A stretch of DNA of 46,310 bases from Bacteroidales bacterium (GCA_900769555.1 CAAGHA010000090.1:1-46310); one strand, 5' to 3'. Counted from the stretch's first letter, positions 22,540 through 32,036 are shown. The notes: a model not told the origin generated them from the sequence alone. Made by a program: numbers and translations.

Positions 22540-23874
22540 ATGAAAAAATTAATTGTATTAGGAGCAGGAGAGAGTGGTGTAGGTACTGCTATCTTGGGGA
22601 AAGAAAAAGGATACGATGTATTTGTATCGGATGCAGGTATCATACAACCGCAATATAAAAAGGAGTTGGATGACCACGCCATCGTCTGGGAAGAGGGACA
22701 TCACACCTTGTCGATGTTTGAAAATGCAGACTTGGTTGTGAAAAGTCCTGGTATTCCGGATAATTTACCAATGATTGTCTCTTTCAAAAATGCTGGGGTC
22801 TCGGTAATTTCAGAGATAGAATTTGCCGGTAGATATTCTAATGCAAAGATGATTTGTATTACTGGTAGTAATGGAAAAACAACTACTACAATGTTGATTT
22901 ACCATTTATTGAAATGTGCAGGTCTTAATGTAGGGTTAGCTGGTAATATCGGTAATAGTTTGGCGCGTCAGGTTGCATTAACTCCGAAGGATTACTACGT
23001 AATCGAATTGAGTAGTTTTCAATTGGATGGTATGTTTGAATTTAAAGCGGACGTGGCTATCTTGTTAAATATAACTCCCGATCACTTGGATCGATATGAG
23101 TATAAGTTCCAAAATTATATCAATTCGAAATTCCGTATTGTTCAAAATATGTCGGTCTCAGATTATTTTATTTATTGGAATGATGACCCATATATTCAGA
23201 AGGAGTTGAGCGAACGTAAGATTGCCGCTAAGACCTATCCATTTGCACTTGAAAAATCACAGGGGTTGGCTGCTTATATTGAGAATGAGTTGATAAAGAT
23301 CAGCACCGAAAATAGATCTTTCCAAACAACAATCTCAGATCTTACTTTGCGAGGACAGCACAATATGTACAACTCAATGGCGGCAGGAATTACCGCTTTG
23401 TTGGCCAATATCTCTGACGACTCTATCCGTGAAGCTATGAAAACTTTTAAAGGTGCTGAACATCGATTAGAGAGAGTGGCAAATGTGAAGGGTGTTACCT
23501 ATATTAATGATTCAAAAGCAACGAATGTAAATTCGTGCTGGTATGCTTTACAATCTATGACAACTCCTGTTGTATTGATTCTTGGAGGTAAGGATAAAGG
23601 GAATGACTATACAGAAATCGAAGAATTGGTAAAAGGAAAGGTTAAGGCATTGATTTGTTTAGGAGTTGATAACTCAAAGTTGCATGCTTTCTTCGATGGA
23701 AAAGTTCCGCATATTGAAGATGTTGACTCGATGGAAAAAGCTGTGAATGCAGCTTACAACTTGGCAGAAAAAGGAGATACAGTTCTTTTGTCTCCATGCT
23801 GTGCAAGCTTTGATCTTTTTAAGAGTTATGAAGATAGAGGTGCTCAGTTTAAAGAGTTTGTGAAACAGTTGTAA
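22540..23874 (+). CDS. murD: UDP-MurNAc-L-Ala:D-Glu ligase
   Basis: Adds D-glutamate to UDP-MurNAc-L-Ala with ATP. It has 444 residues, the normal length. The N-terminal UDP-binding domain starts KKLIVLGAGESGVG. The central P-loop is ITGSNGKTTTT (about 107-117), followed by NIGNSL and ELSSFQLDG. LNITPDHLDRY and the carbamylated-lysine region follow. AEHRLERV and INDSKATN are conserved near the C-terminal domain. It lies between mraY and ftsW with short gaps, in the standard order. All catalytic blocks are present. Confidence 0.97.
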   Translation: MKKLIVLGAGESGVGTAILGKEKGYDVFVSDAGIIQPQYKKELDDHAIVWEEGHHTLSMFENADLVVKSPGIPDNLPMIVSFKNAGVSVISEIEFAGRYSNAKMICITGSNGKTTTTMLIYHLLKCAGLNVGLAGNIGNSLARQVALTPKDYYVIELSSFQLDGMFEFKADVAILLNITPDHLDRYEYKFQNYINSKFRIVQNMSVSDYFIYWNDDPYIQKELSERKIAAKTYPFALEKSQGLAAYIENELIKISTENRSFQTTISDLTLRGQHNMYNSMAAGITALLANISDDSIREAMKTFKGAEHRLERVANVKGVTYINDSKATNVNSCWYALQSMTTPVVLILGGKDKGNDYTEIEELVKGKVKALICLGVDNSKLHAFFDGKVPHIEDVDSMEKAVNAAYNLAEKGDTVLLSPCCASFDLFKSYEDRGAQFKEFVKQL

Positions 23875-23888
23875 AATAAGAATTGCAG

Positions 23889-25172
23889 ATGGGTGTAAGA
23901 GATTTTTTTAAAGCATTTTTTAAGGGTGACGGAATTTTATGGTTCTGTTATCTTGCGTTGGTTGTTATCTCTATTGTGGAGATGTACTCGGCGTCAAGTA
24001 CTCTTGCTTTTCGTGCAGTGAATTACAATACACCTATCCAACGTCATGTTATCTTATTATTAGTTGGCGTAGCCTTGGCAATTTTTATTCATCGCTCTCT
24101 TTCTTATAGGTATATTCCTCTATTTGCTATTCTTGGGTATTTTCTTTCATTGTGTGCACTTGTGTATGTTTTGGTACTGGGAATTGCCACAAATGGAGCA
24201 GCAAGATGGATTAATATAGGACCCATTCAGTTTCAACCGTCTGAACTTGCAAAGTTGTCAACTGTGCTTCTGCTAGCTTCTGTTTTAGGGGCTGCGCAAC
24301 ATCGAAAGAAATATAGTGATCCGAAGTTTTTTTTGAGCTGTTTGCTTATATGGATTGTGCCGTCATGTTTAATCTTAGTGGAAAACTTATCTACGGCTGC
24401 ATTATTAACCTTTGTTTGTAGTCTTATGATGATATTTTCCGGACCTTTCTTTACTACGATAAGGCTCTATTTAAAAAAAATATTAAATCTTCTTCGCACA
24501 AATGAGATTTTTCGCTTCACTGTTTTAGCAATGTTAGTTGGAGGATTATTTTTGCTCTTCTATTCAGATGTTGATTTGAAGGATACTTTTCATCGTGCAA
24601 CAACTTGGTCAGGTCGTGTTGTGAATTTTTTTACCGATGTACCCTTGGATGATTCTTTTGAAATTACGGATAAGAACCGACAAGAATCTCATGCCCGCAT
24701 AGCTATCTCTAATGGGCGTTATTTTGGTATGGGTATTGGCGATAGTGAACAGCGTGATTTCCTTTCGCAAGCTTTCTCTGATTTTATCTTTGCTATAATA
24801 GTGGAGGAGATGGGTGTATTCTCTTTGATTGTGGTATTTATCTATTTATTAATTTTTTATAGGGCTATTATTTTGATAAAACGTTTGGAAGACCCTATTT
24901 TATGTTATATCCTTCTAGGACTATCTCTTATGTTATTGGTGCAAGCTTATTTTCATGTGGCGGTTTCGTTGGGATGTGTGCCGGTGACAGGACAACCACT
25001 TCCGATTATCAGTCGTGGTGGAACTTCAATTTTGATTTTTAGTGTCTATTTTGGGTTAATGCTCAATATCAGCAGAACCATTTTTGAAGATACACATGAT
25101 GTTTCGTCAAATGGGAAACAGAGTGTTGCAAAGAGAAATGATGACGAGGAGAATGTTAAGTTGAAAGATTAA
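23889..25172 (+). CDS. ftsW: Septal peptidoglycan glycosyltransferase FtsW
   Basis: A SEDS-family polytopic membrane protein that polymerises lipid II at the septum together with FtsI. It has 427 residues and about ten spans. SEDS blocks are MYSASS near residue 32, NGAARWINIGPIQFQPSELA (about 100-119), SQAFSDFIFAIIVEEMG, and VTGQPLPIISRGGTS near the C-terminus. The C-terminal tail is hydrophilic and charged, probably cytoplasmic. The ATG at 23889 is preferred to the TTG two codons upstream. It is not RodA, judging by its position in the dcw cluster next to murG; the family alone would not decide. Confidence 0.95.
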   Translation: MGVRDFFKAFFKGDGILWFCYLALVVISIVEMYSASSTLAFRAVNYNTPIQRHVILLLVGVALAIFIHRSLSYRYIPLFAILGYFLSLCALVYVLVLGIATNGAARWINIGPIQFQPSELAKLSTVLLLASVLGAAQHRKKYSDPKFFLSCLLIWIVPSCLILVENLSTAALLTFVCSLMMIFSGPFFTTIRLYLKKILNLLRTNEIFRFTVLAMLVGGLFLLFYSDVDLKDTFHRATTWSGRVVNFFTDVPLDDSFEITDKNRQESHARIAISNGRYFGMGIGDSEQRDFLSQAFSDFIFAIIVEEMGVFSLIVVFIYLLIFYRAIILIKRLEDPILCYILLGLSLMLLVQAYFHVAVSLGCVPVTGQPLPIISRGGTSILIFSVYFGLMLNISRTIFEDTHDVSSNGKQSVAKRNDDEENVKLKD

Positions 25173-25186
25173 ATAAATATTTGGAT

Positions 25187-26284
25187 ATGAAAAAAATGAA
25201 ATTTATCATAAGTGGAGGAGGTACGGGAGGACATATTTTCCCAGCTATCTCTATTGCAAATGCATTGAAGAAACGATTACCGGACGCTGAGTTCTTGTTT
25301 GTTGGTGCAGAGGGTCGAATGGAGATGGAGAAGGTGCCTGCTGCCGGTTATTCGATTAAGGGTCTGCCGGTTGCCGGTTTTGATAGGAGCAACTTATTGA
25401 ATAACTTCAAGGTGATAGCTAAGTTGTTCAAAAGTTTGAAACTGGCTAAACAAATTGTGAAAGAGTTTCAGCCCAATGTTGTTATTGGTGTAGGTGGATA
25501 TGCGAGTGGACCGACTCTTTTTGCAGCTAATCGTTTGGGAATTCCTACAATATTACAAGAACAAAATTCTTATGCCGGTGTAACAAATAAGTTATTGGCA
25601 AAAAAAGCAAAAAAGATATGTGTTGCCTACAATGGTATGGAGCGATTCTTCCCGAAAGAGTCAATTGTTTTGACTGGAAATCCTGTTAGACAAGATTTCT
25701 TGGAGGTCTCTCCTAAAGCAGTTGAGGCTTACGAATATTTCGGTTTTAATCCTGAGTTACCAACTCTTTTGGTTGTAGGGGGAAGTTTAGGAGCCAGAAC
25801 CATCAATCAAAGTATGATTGGTGACTTGGATAAGTTGCGTAATGCGAATGTTCAGGTGCTTTGGCAAACCGGTAAGTACTATTATGAGGATGTTAAGAAA
25901 AGAGTTGAAGAGAATCCATGTGAACGAATCTTGGTGACAGATTTTGTGAAGAAAATGGATTATGCTTATGCAATTGCAGATTTGGTTGTCTCTCGTGCCG
26001 GGGCAAGTTCTATTTCTGAACTTTGTCTATTGGGAAAACCTTCTATATTGGTTCCTTCTCCTAATGTTGCTGAAGATCACCAAACTCATAATGCAGAGGC
26101 TCTTTCTACCCAAAATGCAGCTGTTTTAATAAAGGATGTTGAAGCTCGAGAGAAAATGGTTGATGAGGCTTTGGCGTTGTTGGGAAAGCGCGAGCGTTTG
26201 GAAATATTAGGAAAAAATGCATTGAATATGTCTCAATTAAATTCTGCCGATCGTATCGCAGATGAAATTTTAAAATGGACGTAA
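25187..26284 (+). CDS. murG: UDP-GlcNAc:lipid I GlcNAc transferase MurG
   Basis: A peripheral membrane GT28 glycosyltransferase that converts lipid I to lipid II on the cytoplasmic face. It has 365 residues. The N-terminal glycine-rich loop is SGGGTGGHIFPA (about 7-18), the second G-loop is GVGGYASGPT, and the LQEQNSYAGVTNKLL block follows. The C-domain shows VVGGSLGART and the UDP-GlcNAc site VSRAGASSISEL, then PSPNVAEDHQTHNA. The ATG at 25187 is chosen over the TTG at 25181; a second ATG two codons on (25199 region) is also possible. Its 3' end overlaps the first possible murC start by 10 nt. Confidence 0.96.
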   Translation: MKKMKFIISGGGTGGHIFPAISIANALKKRLPDAEFLFVGAEGRMEMEKVPAAGYSIKGLPVAGFDRSNLLNNFKVIAKLFKSLKLAKQIVKEFQPNVVIGVGGYASGPTLFAANRLGIPTILQEQNSYAGVTNKLLAKKAKKICVAYNGMERFFPKESIVLTGNPVRQDFLEVSPKAVEAYEYFGFNPELPTLLVVGGSLGARTINQSMIGDLDKLRNANVQVLWQTGKYYYEDVKKRVEENPCERILVTDFVKKMDYAYAIADLVVSRAGASSISELCLLGKPSILVPSPNVAEDHQTHNAEALSTQNAAVLIKDVEAREKMVDEALALLGKRERLEILGKNALNMSQLNSADRIADEILKWT

Positions 26285-27657
26285 ATATGGAACAACAGAA
26301 GGCTGTCTATTTTTTGGGAATCGGAGGAATTGGAATGAGTGCCTTGGCACGTTATTTCAAAGCCAAAGGTTTGATTGTAGCAGGATATGATCGCACATCA
26401 TCACTTCTAACTCGTGAATTGGAAAGTGAGGGTATCCCTATTCATTATGTGGATGATGTTGCTTTAATTCCGGAGGAATTTCGTGATCCTAAATCAACAA
26501 TGGTTGTTTATACTCCTGCAGTTCCTTCGGATATGTCGGAATTGGTATGGTTGAGAGAACAGGGATTCAATATTTGTAAACGTTCGCAAGCTTTGGGTGA
26601 GGTGACGCGGATGCAGAAAGCTATATGTGTGTCGGGGACGCATGGAAAGACAACAACATCCACTATGATTACGCATTTGTTGCATAATTCAACGGTTAAG
26701 TGTAATGCGTTTTTAGGAGGAATCTCAAAAAATTTCGATCGTAATATTTTGTTGTCAGATGAGTCTTGTTTGGTTGTAATTGAAGCAGATGAGTATGATC
26801 GTTCATTTTTTACTTTAACTCCCTATATGGCTGTGGTGACAGCTGTGGATGCAGATCATTTGGATATTTATGGAACTGAAAAGGAGTATAGGGCGGCATT
26901 TGAGGAGTTTGTTTCGTTGATACAACCGAATGGAGTTTTGTTGATGAAAGATTCGTTGCCCATTTCTCCTTGCTTGCAAAAAGGAGTAAAACTCTATACT
27001 TATTCGATTGAAAAAGGGGATTTTCATGCAGAAAATATCCGAATAGGGAATGGTGAAATCTTTTTTGATTTTGTTGGTCCTAATGTCTTGGTCAAAGATG
27101 TTCAGTTGGGAGTGCCGGTTTATGTAAATTTGGAGAATGGTATTGCTGCTATGGCTATGGCATGGTTGAATGGGGTGTCTGAAGAGGAACTGAGAGACGC
27201 GATGGCTTCTTTTGCAGGTGTGAAAAGAAGATTTGATTTCCATATAAAAACTGATGATTTGGTCTTTTTAGATGATTATGCACATCATCCCGAGGAGTTG
27301 AAATCGAGCATAGAATCAGTTCGAAAACTCTATCCAGATAAGAAATTAAGTATTCTATTTCAACCCCATCTTTATTCTCGCACGAAGGATTTAGCGGATG
27401 AATTTTCTGAAGTTCTATCCTTAGCGGATGAAGCTTATTTATTGGATATTTATCCGGCGAGAGAAGAACCAATCGAAGGGGTAACATCAGAAATGCTTTT
27501 AAAGAAAGTAAAGGTTTCTGAGAAGAGAGTTTTTTCGAAAAAAGCATTTGTGGATTTTACCAAAGAACATACATTTGAAATACTTTTAATGGCAGGAGCG
27601 GGTGATTTGGATTTGTTAATTCCTCAAGTAAAGGAAAACTTATTGAGTAAAATTTAA
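26275..27657 (+). CDS. murC: UDP-MurNAc:L-Ala ligase
   Basis: Adds L-alanine to UDP-MurNAc, the first Mur ligase step. It has 460 residues from the ATG at 26275, which overlaps murG by 10 nt. An ATG at 26287 (MEQQKAVYFLGIGG) is an equally reasonable start, since the family N-terminus begins just after it. Motifs are FLGIGGIGMSALA, the P-loop SGTHGKTTTST, EADEYDRSFF, and the Mur signature FAGVKRRFDF followed by LDDYAHHPEE. The C-terminal domain has FQPHLYSRTKDL and AGAGDLD. All expected parts are present. ftsQ follows after 4 nt. Confidence 0.96.
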   Translation: MDVNMEQQKAVYFLGIGGIGMSALARYFKAKGLIVAGYDRTSSLLTRELESEGIPIHYVDDVALIPEEFRDPKSTMVVYTPAVPSDMSELVWLREQGFNICKRSQALGEVTRMQKAICVSGTHGKTTTSTMITHLLHNSTVKCNAFLGGISKNFDRNILLSDESCLVVIEADEYDRSFFTLTPYMAVVTAVDADHLDIYGTEKEYRAAFEEFVSLIQPNGVLLMKDSLPISPCLQKGVKLYTYSIEKGDFHAENIRIGNGEIFFDFVGPNVLVKDVQLGVPVYVNLENGIAAMAMAWLNGVSEEELRDAMASFAGVKRRFDFHIKTDDLVFLDDYAHHPEELKSSIESVRKLYPDKKLSILFQPHLYSRTKDLADEFSEVLSLADEAYLLDIYPAREEPIEGVTSEMLLKKVKVSEKRVFSKKAFVDFTKEHTFEILLMAGAGDLDLLIPQVKENLLSKI

Positions 27658-27661
27658 TTTT

Positions 27662-28402
27662 ATGACAGTAAAACAGCGATATTGGTTAAAATTTGTCTTG
27701 ATATTTTTAACGTTGGGATATATGATTTTCTCGGTCGTAGCCTTTTCTTATCGATCGGATGAAACGATGTGTTCCGGTTTAACTGTCGTTGTGGAAGATA
27801 GTGCAAAGTTACGATTTGTCTCTCCTTCGGATGTCTCCCTGTTTTTAAGTGAAGGAGACCTTAATCCCTTGGGGATTCGTTATGATTGTATTGATGAAGC
27901 CCAAGTTGAGACCTGCTTAGAGTCGCAACCCAGAATAAAAAAGGCAGAGTGTTACAAAACTCCATCTGGTGTTTTTGTGGTTTCTGTACAACAACGAGAA
28001 CCGATTGTTCGGGTTATGACAAACGAGGGTAGTTACTATGTGGATTTAGATGGAAATTTAATGGCTGTTTCTTCCGATTTCTCTGCCTATGTTCCTATTG
28101 TGACGGGAGTTGTATCAAAAGAGATTGCGTTAAATGAATTGTATCAATTTGCCATTTACTTACATTCCAATCCTTTTTGGAAAGCTCAAATTGAGCAGGT
28201 TCATTTTGAAACTGAACGAAAGGTGATTTTAATTCCTCGAGTAGGTAATCATGTTGTCGAATTAGGTTCATTGGATGATTATGAGCAAAAATTGAAGAAA
28301 CTCTATTCTTTGTACCGAAATGGATTCAGTAAGGTTGGTTGGAATTACTACAAAAAAATTAATTTAAGTTACGAAAATCAAGCTGTGTGTACAAAACGAT
28401 AA
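27662..28402 (+). CDS. ftsQ: Cell division protein FtsQ
   Basis: A 246-residue bitopic membrane protein in the usual position between murC and ftsA. One N-terminal span (about 10-29) follows a short basic cytoplasmic tail. The periplasmic part has a divergent POTRA-like region (about 36-105, ending in PSGVFVVSVQQREPIVRV) and a FtsQ/DivIB domain with YYVDLDGNLM (about 124-133), a characteristic block. FtsQ links FtsL/FtsB to early divisome proteins. Overall similarity in this family is low, so position and the block above carry the call. Confidence 0.9.
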   Translation: MTVKQRYWLKFVLIFLTLGYMIFSVVAFSYRSDETMCSGLTVVVEDSAKLRFVSPSDVSLFLSEGDLNPLGIRYDCIDEAQVETCLESQPRIKKAECYKTPSGVFVVSVQQREPIVRVMTNEGSYYVDLDGNLMAVSSDFSAYVPIVTGVVSKEIALNELYQFAIYLHSNPFWKAQIEQVHFETERKVILIPRVGNHVVELGSLDDYEQKLKKLYSLYRNGFSKVGWNYYKKINLSYENQAVCTKR

Positions 28403-28433
28403 ATATTGTCATTATTTTTTTTAGATTGAGAAT

Positions 28434-29693
28434 ATGGAAGAAAATTTAGTTGTTGCTGTAGATTTGGGTTCAACCTATATCAAGGGTATAATTGGAAGTA
28501 GAACTCCTGATGGAGAAATTTCTATTAATGCAGTTCATACTCAAATATCTTCCGGAATTGAGCATGGAATGATCGTTGATATTTCTGCATTAAGAAATGT
28601 TTTCTTCCCATTTATGCGAGAGTTGTTGAATAAGGCGGGATTGGCGAAAGTGATAGTGAAGAAATTTTATGTCTTTTATTCCTATCGTAAAATGAAGAGT
28701 GTAACAGTTGATGTGGAGCGTGTTTTCGAAGAGCGTGTAATTGATGAAGAGTTATTGGATGAGATGTTAAAAGAGAGTTATAAGAATCCAACTTCCAATA
28801 GTTACATTAACATCTATTCGACGCCGCAAGCCTATGTATTAAACAAAACTAAGCCTGTGCTTTCTCCAATTGGTGAGAGTGCTACGTCTATTAAGGGGAG
28901 ATATACATTGGTTGTTGGAAATTCTCTTGGTAGAGATAATATGGAGAAAGCATTTAATGTAGGTAATGTTAATGTTGCTGAAAATGCGTATTCATGCGAT
29001 ATTCCTTTAGATTCGATAGGAGAGGTGGTTTTAAGGGAGCAAGAACGTAAAAAGGGGACTTTGTTAATTGATTTTGGTGGAGAAACAACAACAATCTCCT
29101 TCTATTCACATTTATCGTTACGAAATTTCGTTGTTTTTGAATTTGGAGGTCGGAATGTGACAAATAAATTAATGGAGGAATTTTCAATTTTGGAAGCAGA
29201 TGCTGAGAAATTAAAGATAAAGTGTGGTGTAAAACCTCGTCAAGGACGAATTGCAGTAAATGGAGGTAAGAGTGTGTTGGATTTGGAAAAGGTTTCAGAT
29301 TGTATTAATAGAGAGATTGAATCACAACTATCTGCCATCTCTATTTTTTGTCAGGAAAGTAACTTTTTCCTAAAAATTCAGACTGTAGTTATAGTTGGAG
29401 GAGGTGCAAAATGTGTGGGCATTGCAGAAAAATTAAATGGTGTTTTTGGTAAACAAGTTGTGGGAGGTTTCCCAATCTGTTTAAATAAGGATTGGAGTTG
29501 TGTTGATACAAAAGAGCGTTTGAAATATTTGGATTATTCAAAGATGTTGGCTGTTCTAAAAAATGGTAATGCACCTTGTGTTGAGCCAATAAAGGAGCAA
29601 AAAAGTAAGGGAGGTAAATCGATATTCTCCAAAATGGGCGAAGCAATTGATAGAACAACCGACTTCTTCTTTTCGTTAGAAAATTCGAAATAA
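28434..29693 (+). CDS. ftsA: Cell division protein FtsA
   Basis: An actin-like ATPase that tethers FtsZ to the membrane. It has 419 residues. Phosphate-1 is VAVDLGSTYIKGIIGS (about 7-22), phosphate-2 is LLIDFGGETTTISFY (about 206-220), and VVIVGGGAKCVGI contains the adenosine motif. The SHS2/1C domain lies around 85-165. The C-terminal end GEAIDRTTDFFFSLEN could form the usual amphipathic membrane-targeting helix. ftsZ follows after 50 nt. The sequence is more divergent than proteobacterial FtsA but all nucleotide-binding blocks are present. Confidence 0.94.
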   Translation: MEENLVVAVDLGSTYIKGIIGSRTPDGEISINAVHTQISSGIEHGMIVDISALRNVFFPFMRELLNKAGLAKVIVKKFYVFYSYRKMKSVTVDVERVFEERVIDEELLDEMLKESYKNPTSNSYINIYSTPQAYVLNKTKPVLSPIGESATSIKGRYTLVVGNSLGRDNMEKAFNVGNVNVAENAYSCDIPLDSIGEVVLREQERKKGTLLIDFGGETTTISFYSHLSLRNFVVFEFGGRNVTNKLMEEFSILEADAEKLKIKCGVKPRQGRIAVNGGKSVLDLEKVSDCINREIESQLSAISIFCQESNFFLKIQTVVIVGGGAKCVGIAEKLNGVFGKQVVGGFPICLNKDWSCVDTKERLKYLDYSKMLAVLKNGNAPCVEPIKEQKSKGGKSIFSKMGEAIDRTTDFFFSLENSK

Positions 29694-29743
29694 TTGAAAT
29701 TGAGAGAATAAATGTAATTAATGTTATAAACAATTATTAGCTT

Positions 29744-30907
29744 ATGGGATTGGATATAATTCTTAATGAGGATTTTAGACCTAAAATAAAGGTTATTGGT
29801 GTTGGCGGAGGTGGAGGAAATGCCGTCAATTATATGTATAATTTAGGGATTGAGGGAGTTGATTTTGTGGTTTGTAATACAGATGCTCAATTTTTAAGAA
29901 ATTCGCCTGTGCCGCGAAAAATTATTTTGGGTGAGACAGGTTTGGGTGCCGGGAATATTCCGGAGAATGGATTAGATGCTGCCAAGAAATCGGAAGATGA
30001 TATCAAGCAACTTTTTGAAGATGAAAGAACAGATATGGTTTTCCTTTCTGTTGCCATGGGGGGTGGAACAGGAACGGGTGCATCTCCATACATTGCTAAG
30101 ATTGCAAAAGATAAGGGCATTTTGACAGTTGGAATTGTCTCGGTTCCGATGAAGTTTGAAGGAAAAAAACGATTAAATTATGCCTTCAAAGGGTTGCGTG
30201 CGTTGCGGGATTGCGTGGATGCTATTTTGATTGCCAATTCGGAAAACCTTTTTGATGAAGATGGTGAAATCAAGTTGAGTGAGGGTCATGCAAAGATTGA
30301 TAAAGTGATGGCTACAGCCACTAAAGGTATTGCAGAGGTGGTGACTCGTCATGGAGTAGTAAACGTCGATATGAAAGATGTGGAAACGACCTTAAAAAAT
30401 AGTGGATATGTGATTATCGGAATGGGAACGAGTAAAGGGGAAAATAGGGCTTCGGAAGCGATAGAAAAAGCTTTTGACTCGCCACTAATGTATAAGCCTC
30501 AATTAAAAAGTGCTACAAAGGTTTTGATGAATATTTCGTATCATCCGAATAGCGAAATTACAACGAAAGAGTTGGGCGTGGTTACAAATTATTTAGATGA
30601 AGAGTTGGGAGATACGGATTATATTTGGGGAAGTACAGGTAATGATACTTTGGAAGAGGGTGAATTGTCTGTGCTATTGGTTGTTACCGGATTTGAGTCG
30701 GAAGATGATATGAAGGATTTGGATTTGGATAATCCTGAGAACTATTGTAAATATTTGGAAAAATATTATGGTTGCTCAGTTAATTCTGCTCCGGCTGATG
30801 ATGTTGTTGTGAATTTAGATGATGATGATATGTTTGATAATCCTTTAGATCTAGACAACTTAGAGTTTGATGATGAAGATGATGGCAGAGTGGGAATTTT
30901 GATATGA
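29744..30907 (+). CDS. ftsZ: Cell division protein FtsZ, short acidic C-terminus
   Basis: A tubulin-like GTPase that forms the Z-ring. The core is canonical: IGVGGGGGNAVN (about 18-29), CNTDAQ (T3 loop), GGGTGTGASP (T4, 106-115), and the T7 loop NVDMKDVETTL. The whole protein has only 387 residues. After the core the tail (about 325-387) is strongly acidic (DDVVVNLDDDDMFDN, DLDNLEFDDEDD) and ends RVGILI. I cannot see a basic/hydrophobic conserved C-terminal peptide like those that bind FtsA in most bacteria. The stop is followed by an in-frame TAA and a terminator, so a simple frameshift does not restore a longer tail. It is the last gene of the dcw cluster. Confidence 0.96.
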   Translation: MGLDIILNEDFRPKIKVIGVGGGGGNAVNYMYNLGIEGVDFVVCNTDAQFLRNSPVPRKIILGETGLGAGNIPENGLDAAKKSEDDIKQLFEDERTDMVFLSVAMGGGTGTGASPYIAKIAKDKGILTVGIVSVPMKFEGKKRLNYAFKGLRALRDCVDAILIANSENLFDEDGEIKLSEGHAKIDKVMATATKGIAEVVTRHGVVNVDMKDVETTLKNSGYVIIGMGTSKGENRASEAIEKAFDSPLMYKPQLKSATKVLMNISYHPNSEITTKELGVVTNYLDEELGDTDYIWGSTGNDTLEEGELSVLLVVTGFESEDDMKDLDLDNPENYCKYLEKYYGCSVNSAPADDVVVNLDDDDMFDNPLDLDNLEFDDEDDGRVGILI

Positions 30908-30986
30908 AGCAATTGTTATAAATCATCAGAAATAAATTTCGATGAAATTTTTGTTCGTAATTTATAGATGATCCCAATAATAGAGG

Positions 30987-31030
30987 AGGCTGTCAGACTT
31001 TATAGTTTGACAGCCTTTGTTTTTGTTTGA
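30987..31030 (+). terminator. Intrinsic terminator closing the dcw cluster
   Basis: AGGCTGTCAGACT (30987-30999) pairs with AGTTTGACAGCCT (31004-31016), 13 bp with one G-U valid on the plus strand. A T-rich tail follows to 31030. Confidence 0.88.
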
Positions 31031-31079
31031 ATTTTATTTTGGAAGATTACGTCAAGAAGAACCATAAATTTCTAGGATA

Positions 31080-31799
31080 CTATATTTTAACGTTTTCAAA
31101 TATAAAATTAGGAATTCTCCTCATTATCCAAGCTATGATTCTCCATCGTTTGGTGATGTAGATTATCTCCTCTTCTTGTTCGATCCCTTTTCGTATCTGT
31201 TGAGCAGCCTCTTCCGGTTCGCATCTCCAAAACACTCCAGAGCCTTGCCCCATGGCTGTGTTTACAAAGCCTGGAATCAGAGAGATGATTTTAATCTTTT
31301 TCTTTTCCACTTTCGATTTCCTTCGTAAACTTTCCAAATAAGATAGTTCGAATGCCTTAGAGGCGGAGTAGGCAGGGCAAACGTCGAGACCTCTAAATCC
31401 GGCGATTGAACTTGTGGCGGCAATTGTGCCGTAACCTTTTTTACAGAAGTAATTATAGGCGTAGAGTAGAATACGAGTGAATCCCAAGCAATTTACTTGA
31501 ATAGTGCATAATTCTTTCTCTTCTTCCAATGATGGATTTCTCCAACCAACGCCTGAGGTTAATATTAGAATGTCCATTCCTCCTAAGTCGGAAATCAGTT
31601 GAGATAATTCAGACATGCAATCTTTATGACTTAAATCTATTGAGCGGGAGAGGATGACATTGGAATACCTATCTTTGAGGTCATTTAGTTTATCTATCCG
31701 ACGAGCAGCAATGGCTATCTCATAATCTCCTTTTGAAAACTCTTTTGCTACAGCTTCGCCAATACCAGAACTTGCCCCGATTATTACTACTTTTTTCAT
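31080..31799 (-). CDS. Short-chain dehydrogenase/reductase
   Basis: A 239-residue classical SDR. The cofactor motif is IGASSGIG (7-14), and the AARR segment suggests NADP(H) preference. TSGVG takes the place of the usual NNAG. The catalytic Ser lies in ATSSIAG (about 128-134), and YSASK (144-148) contains the catalytic Tyr and Lys. SLIPGFVNTAM is the usual substrate-loop start. The last 30 residues (KRWRIIAWIMRRIPNFIF) are basic and hydrophobic and may contact the membrane, a feature of lipid-related SDRs. The substrate is unknown. It is convergent with ftsZ and divergent from pyrG. Confidence 0.85.
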   Translation of the reverse strand: MKKVVIIGASSGIGEAVAKEFSKGDYEIAIAARRIDKLNDLKDRYSNVILSRSIDLSHKDCMSELSQLISDLGGMDILILTSGVGWRNPSLEEEKELCTIQVNCLGFTRILLYAYNYFCKKGYGTIAATSSIAGFRGLDVCPAYSASKAFELSYLESLRRKSKVEKKKIKIISLIPGFVNTAMGQGSGVFWRCEPEEAAQQIRKGIEQEEEIIYITKRWRIIAWIMRRIPNFIFENVKI

Positions 31800-31859
31800 T
31801 TTGAAGTGTATGAAGTTGTTTTAAATTTTATCGCGATAACATACTAACCATGTAGGTTC

Positions 31860-31875
31860 TACATTTGCAAATGTA
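31860..31875. promoter_or_regulatory. Palindromic -7 box between SDR gene and pyrG
   Basis: TACATTTGCAAATGTA is a perfect 16-nt palindrome in which both strands read TACATTTG, a TAnnTTTG match. It lies 61 nt before the SDR start on the minus strand and could be its promoter or an operator. Confidence 0.45.
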
Positions 31876-31992
31876 TATATTTTTGTCAAATTGATAAATC
31901 TACAATGAGGAGTTACCCCTATATAAAATCTCAAAATTTAAAAAAAATATAAAAAAAACAAATTTAAAACGATGTGGTAAAATGGAATTTTG

Positions 31993-32000
31993 TAACTTTG
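31993..32000 (+). promoter_or_regulatory. Putative -7 box of pyrG
   Basis: TAACTTTG matches TAnnTTTG and is followed by CAC. It lies 36 nt before the ATG at 32037, which argues against the upstream GTG start at 31974. Confidence 0.5.
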
Positions 32001-32036
32001 CACTTTATTTTGAATATAGAAAATAATTTTAAAGAT

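Noticed and set aside
30905..30930. Frameshift explaining the short FtsZ tail
   Set aside because: The sequence after the stop codon gives early stops and no basic C-terminal peptide that I could see in any frame.
31974..32036. GTG-initiated extension of CTP synthase
   Set aside because: It lies across the predicted -7 box and adds residues not found in the family.
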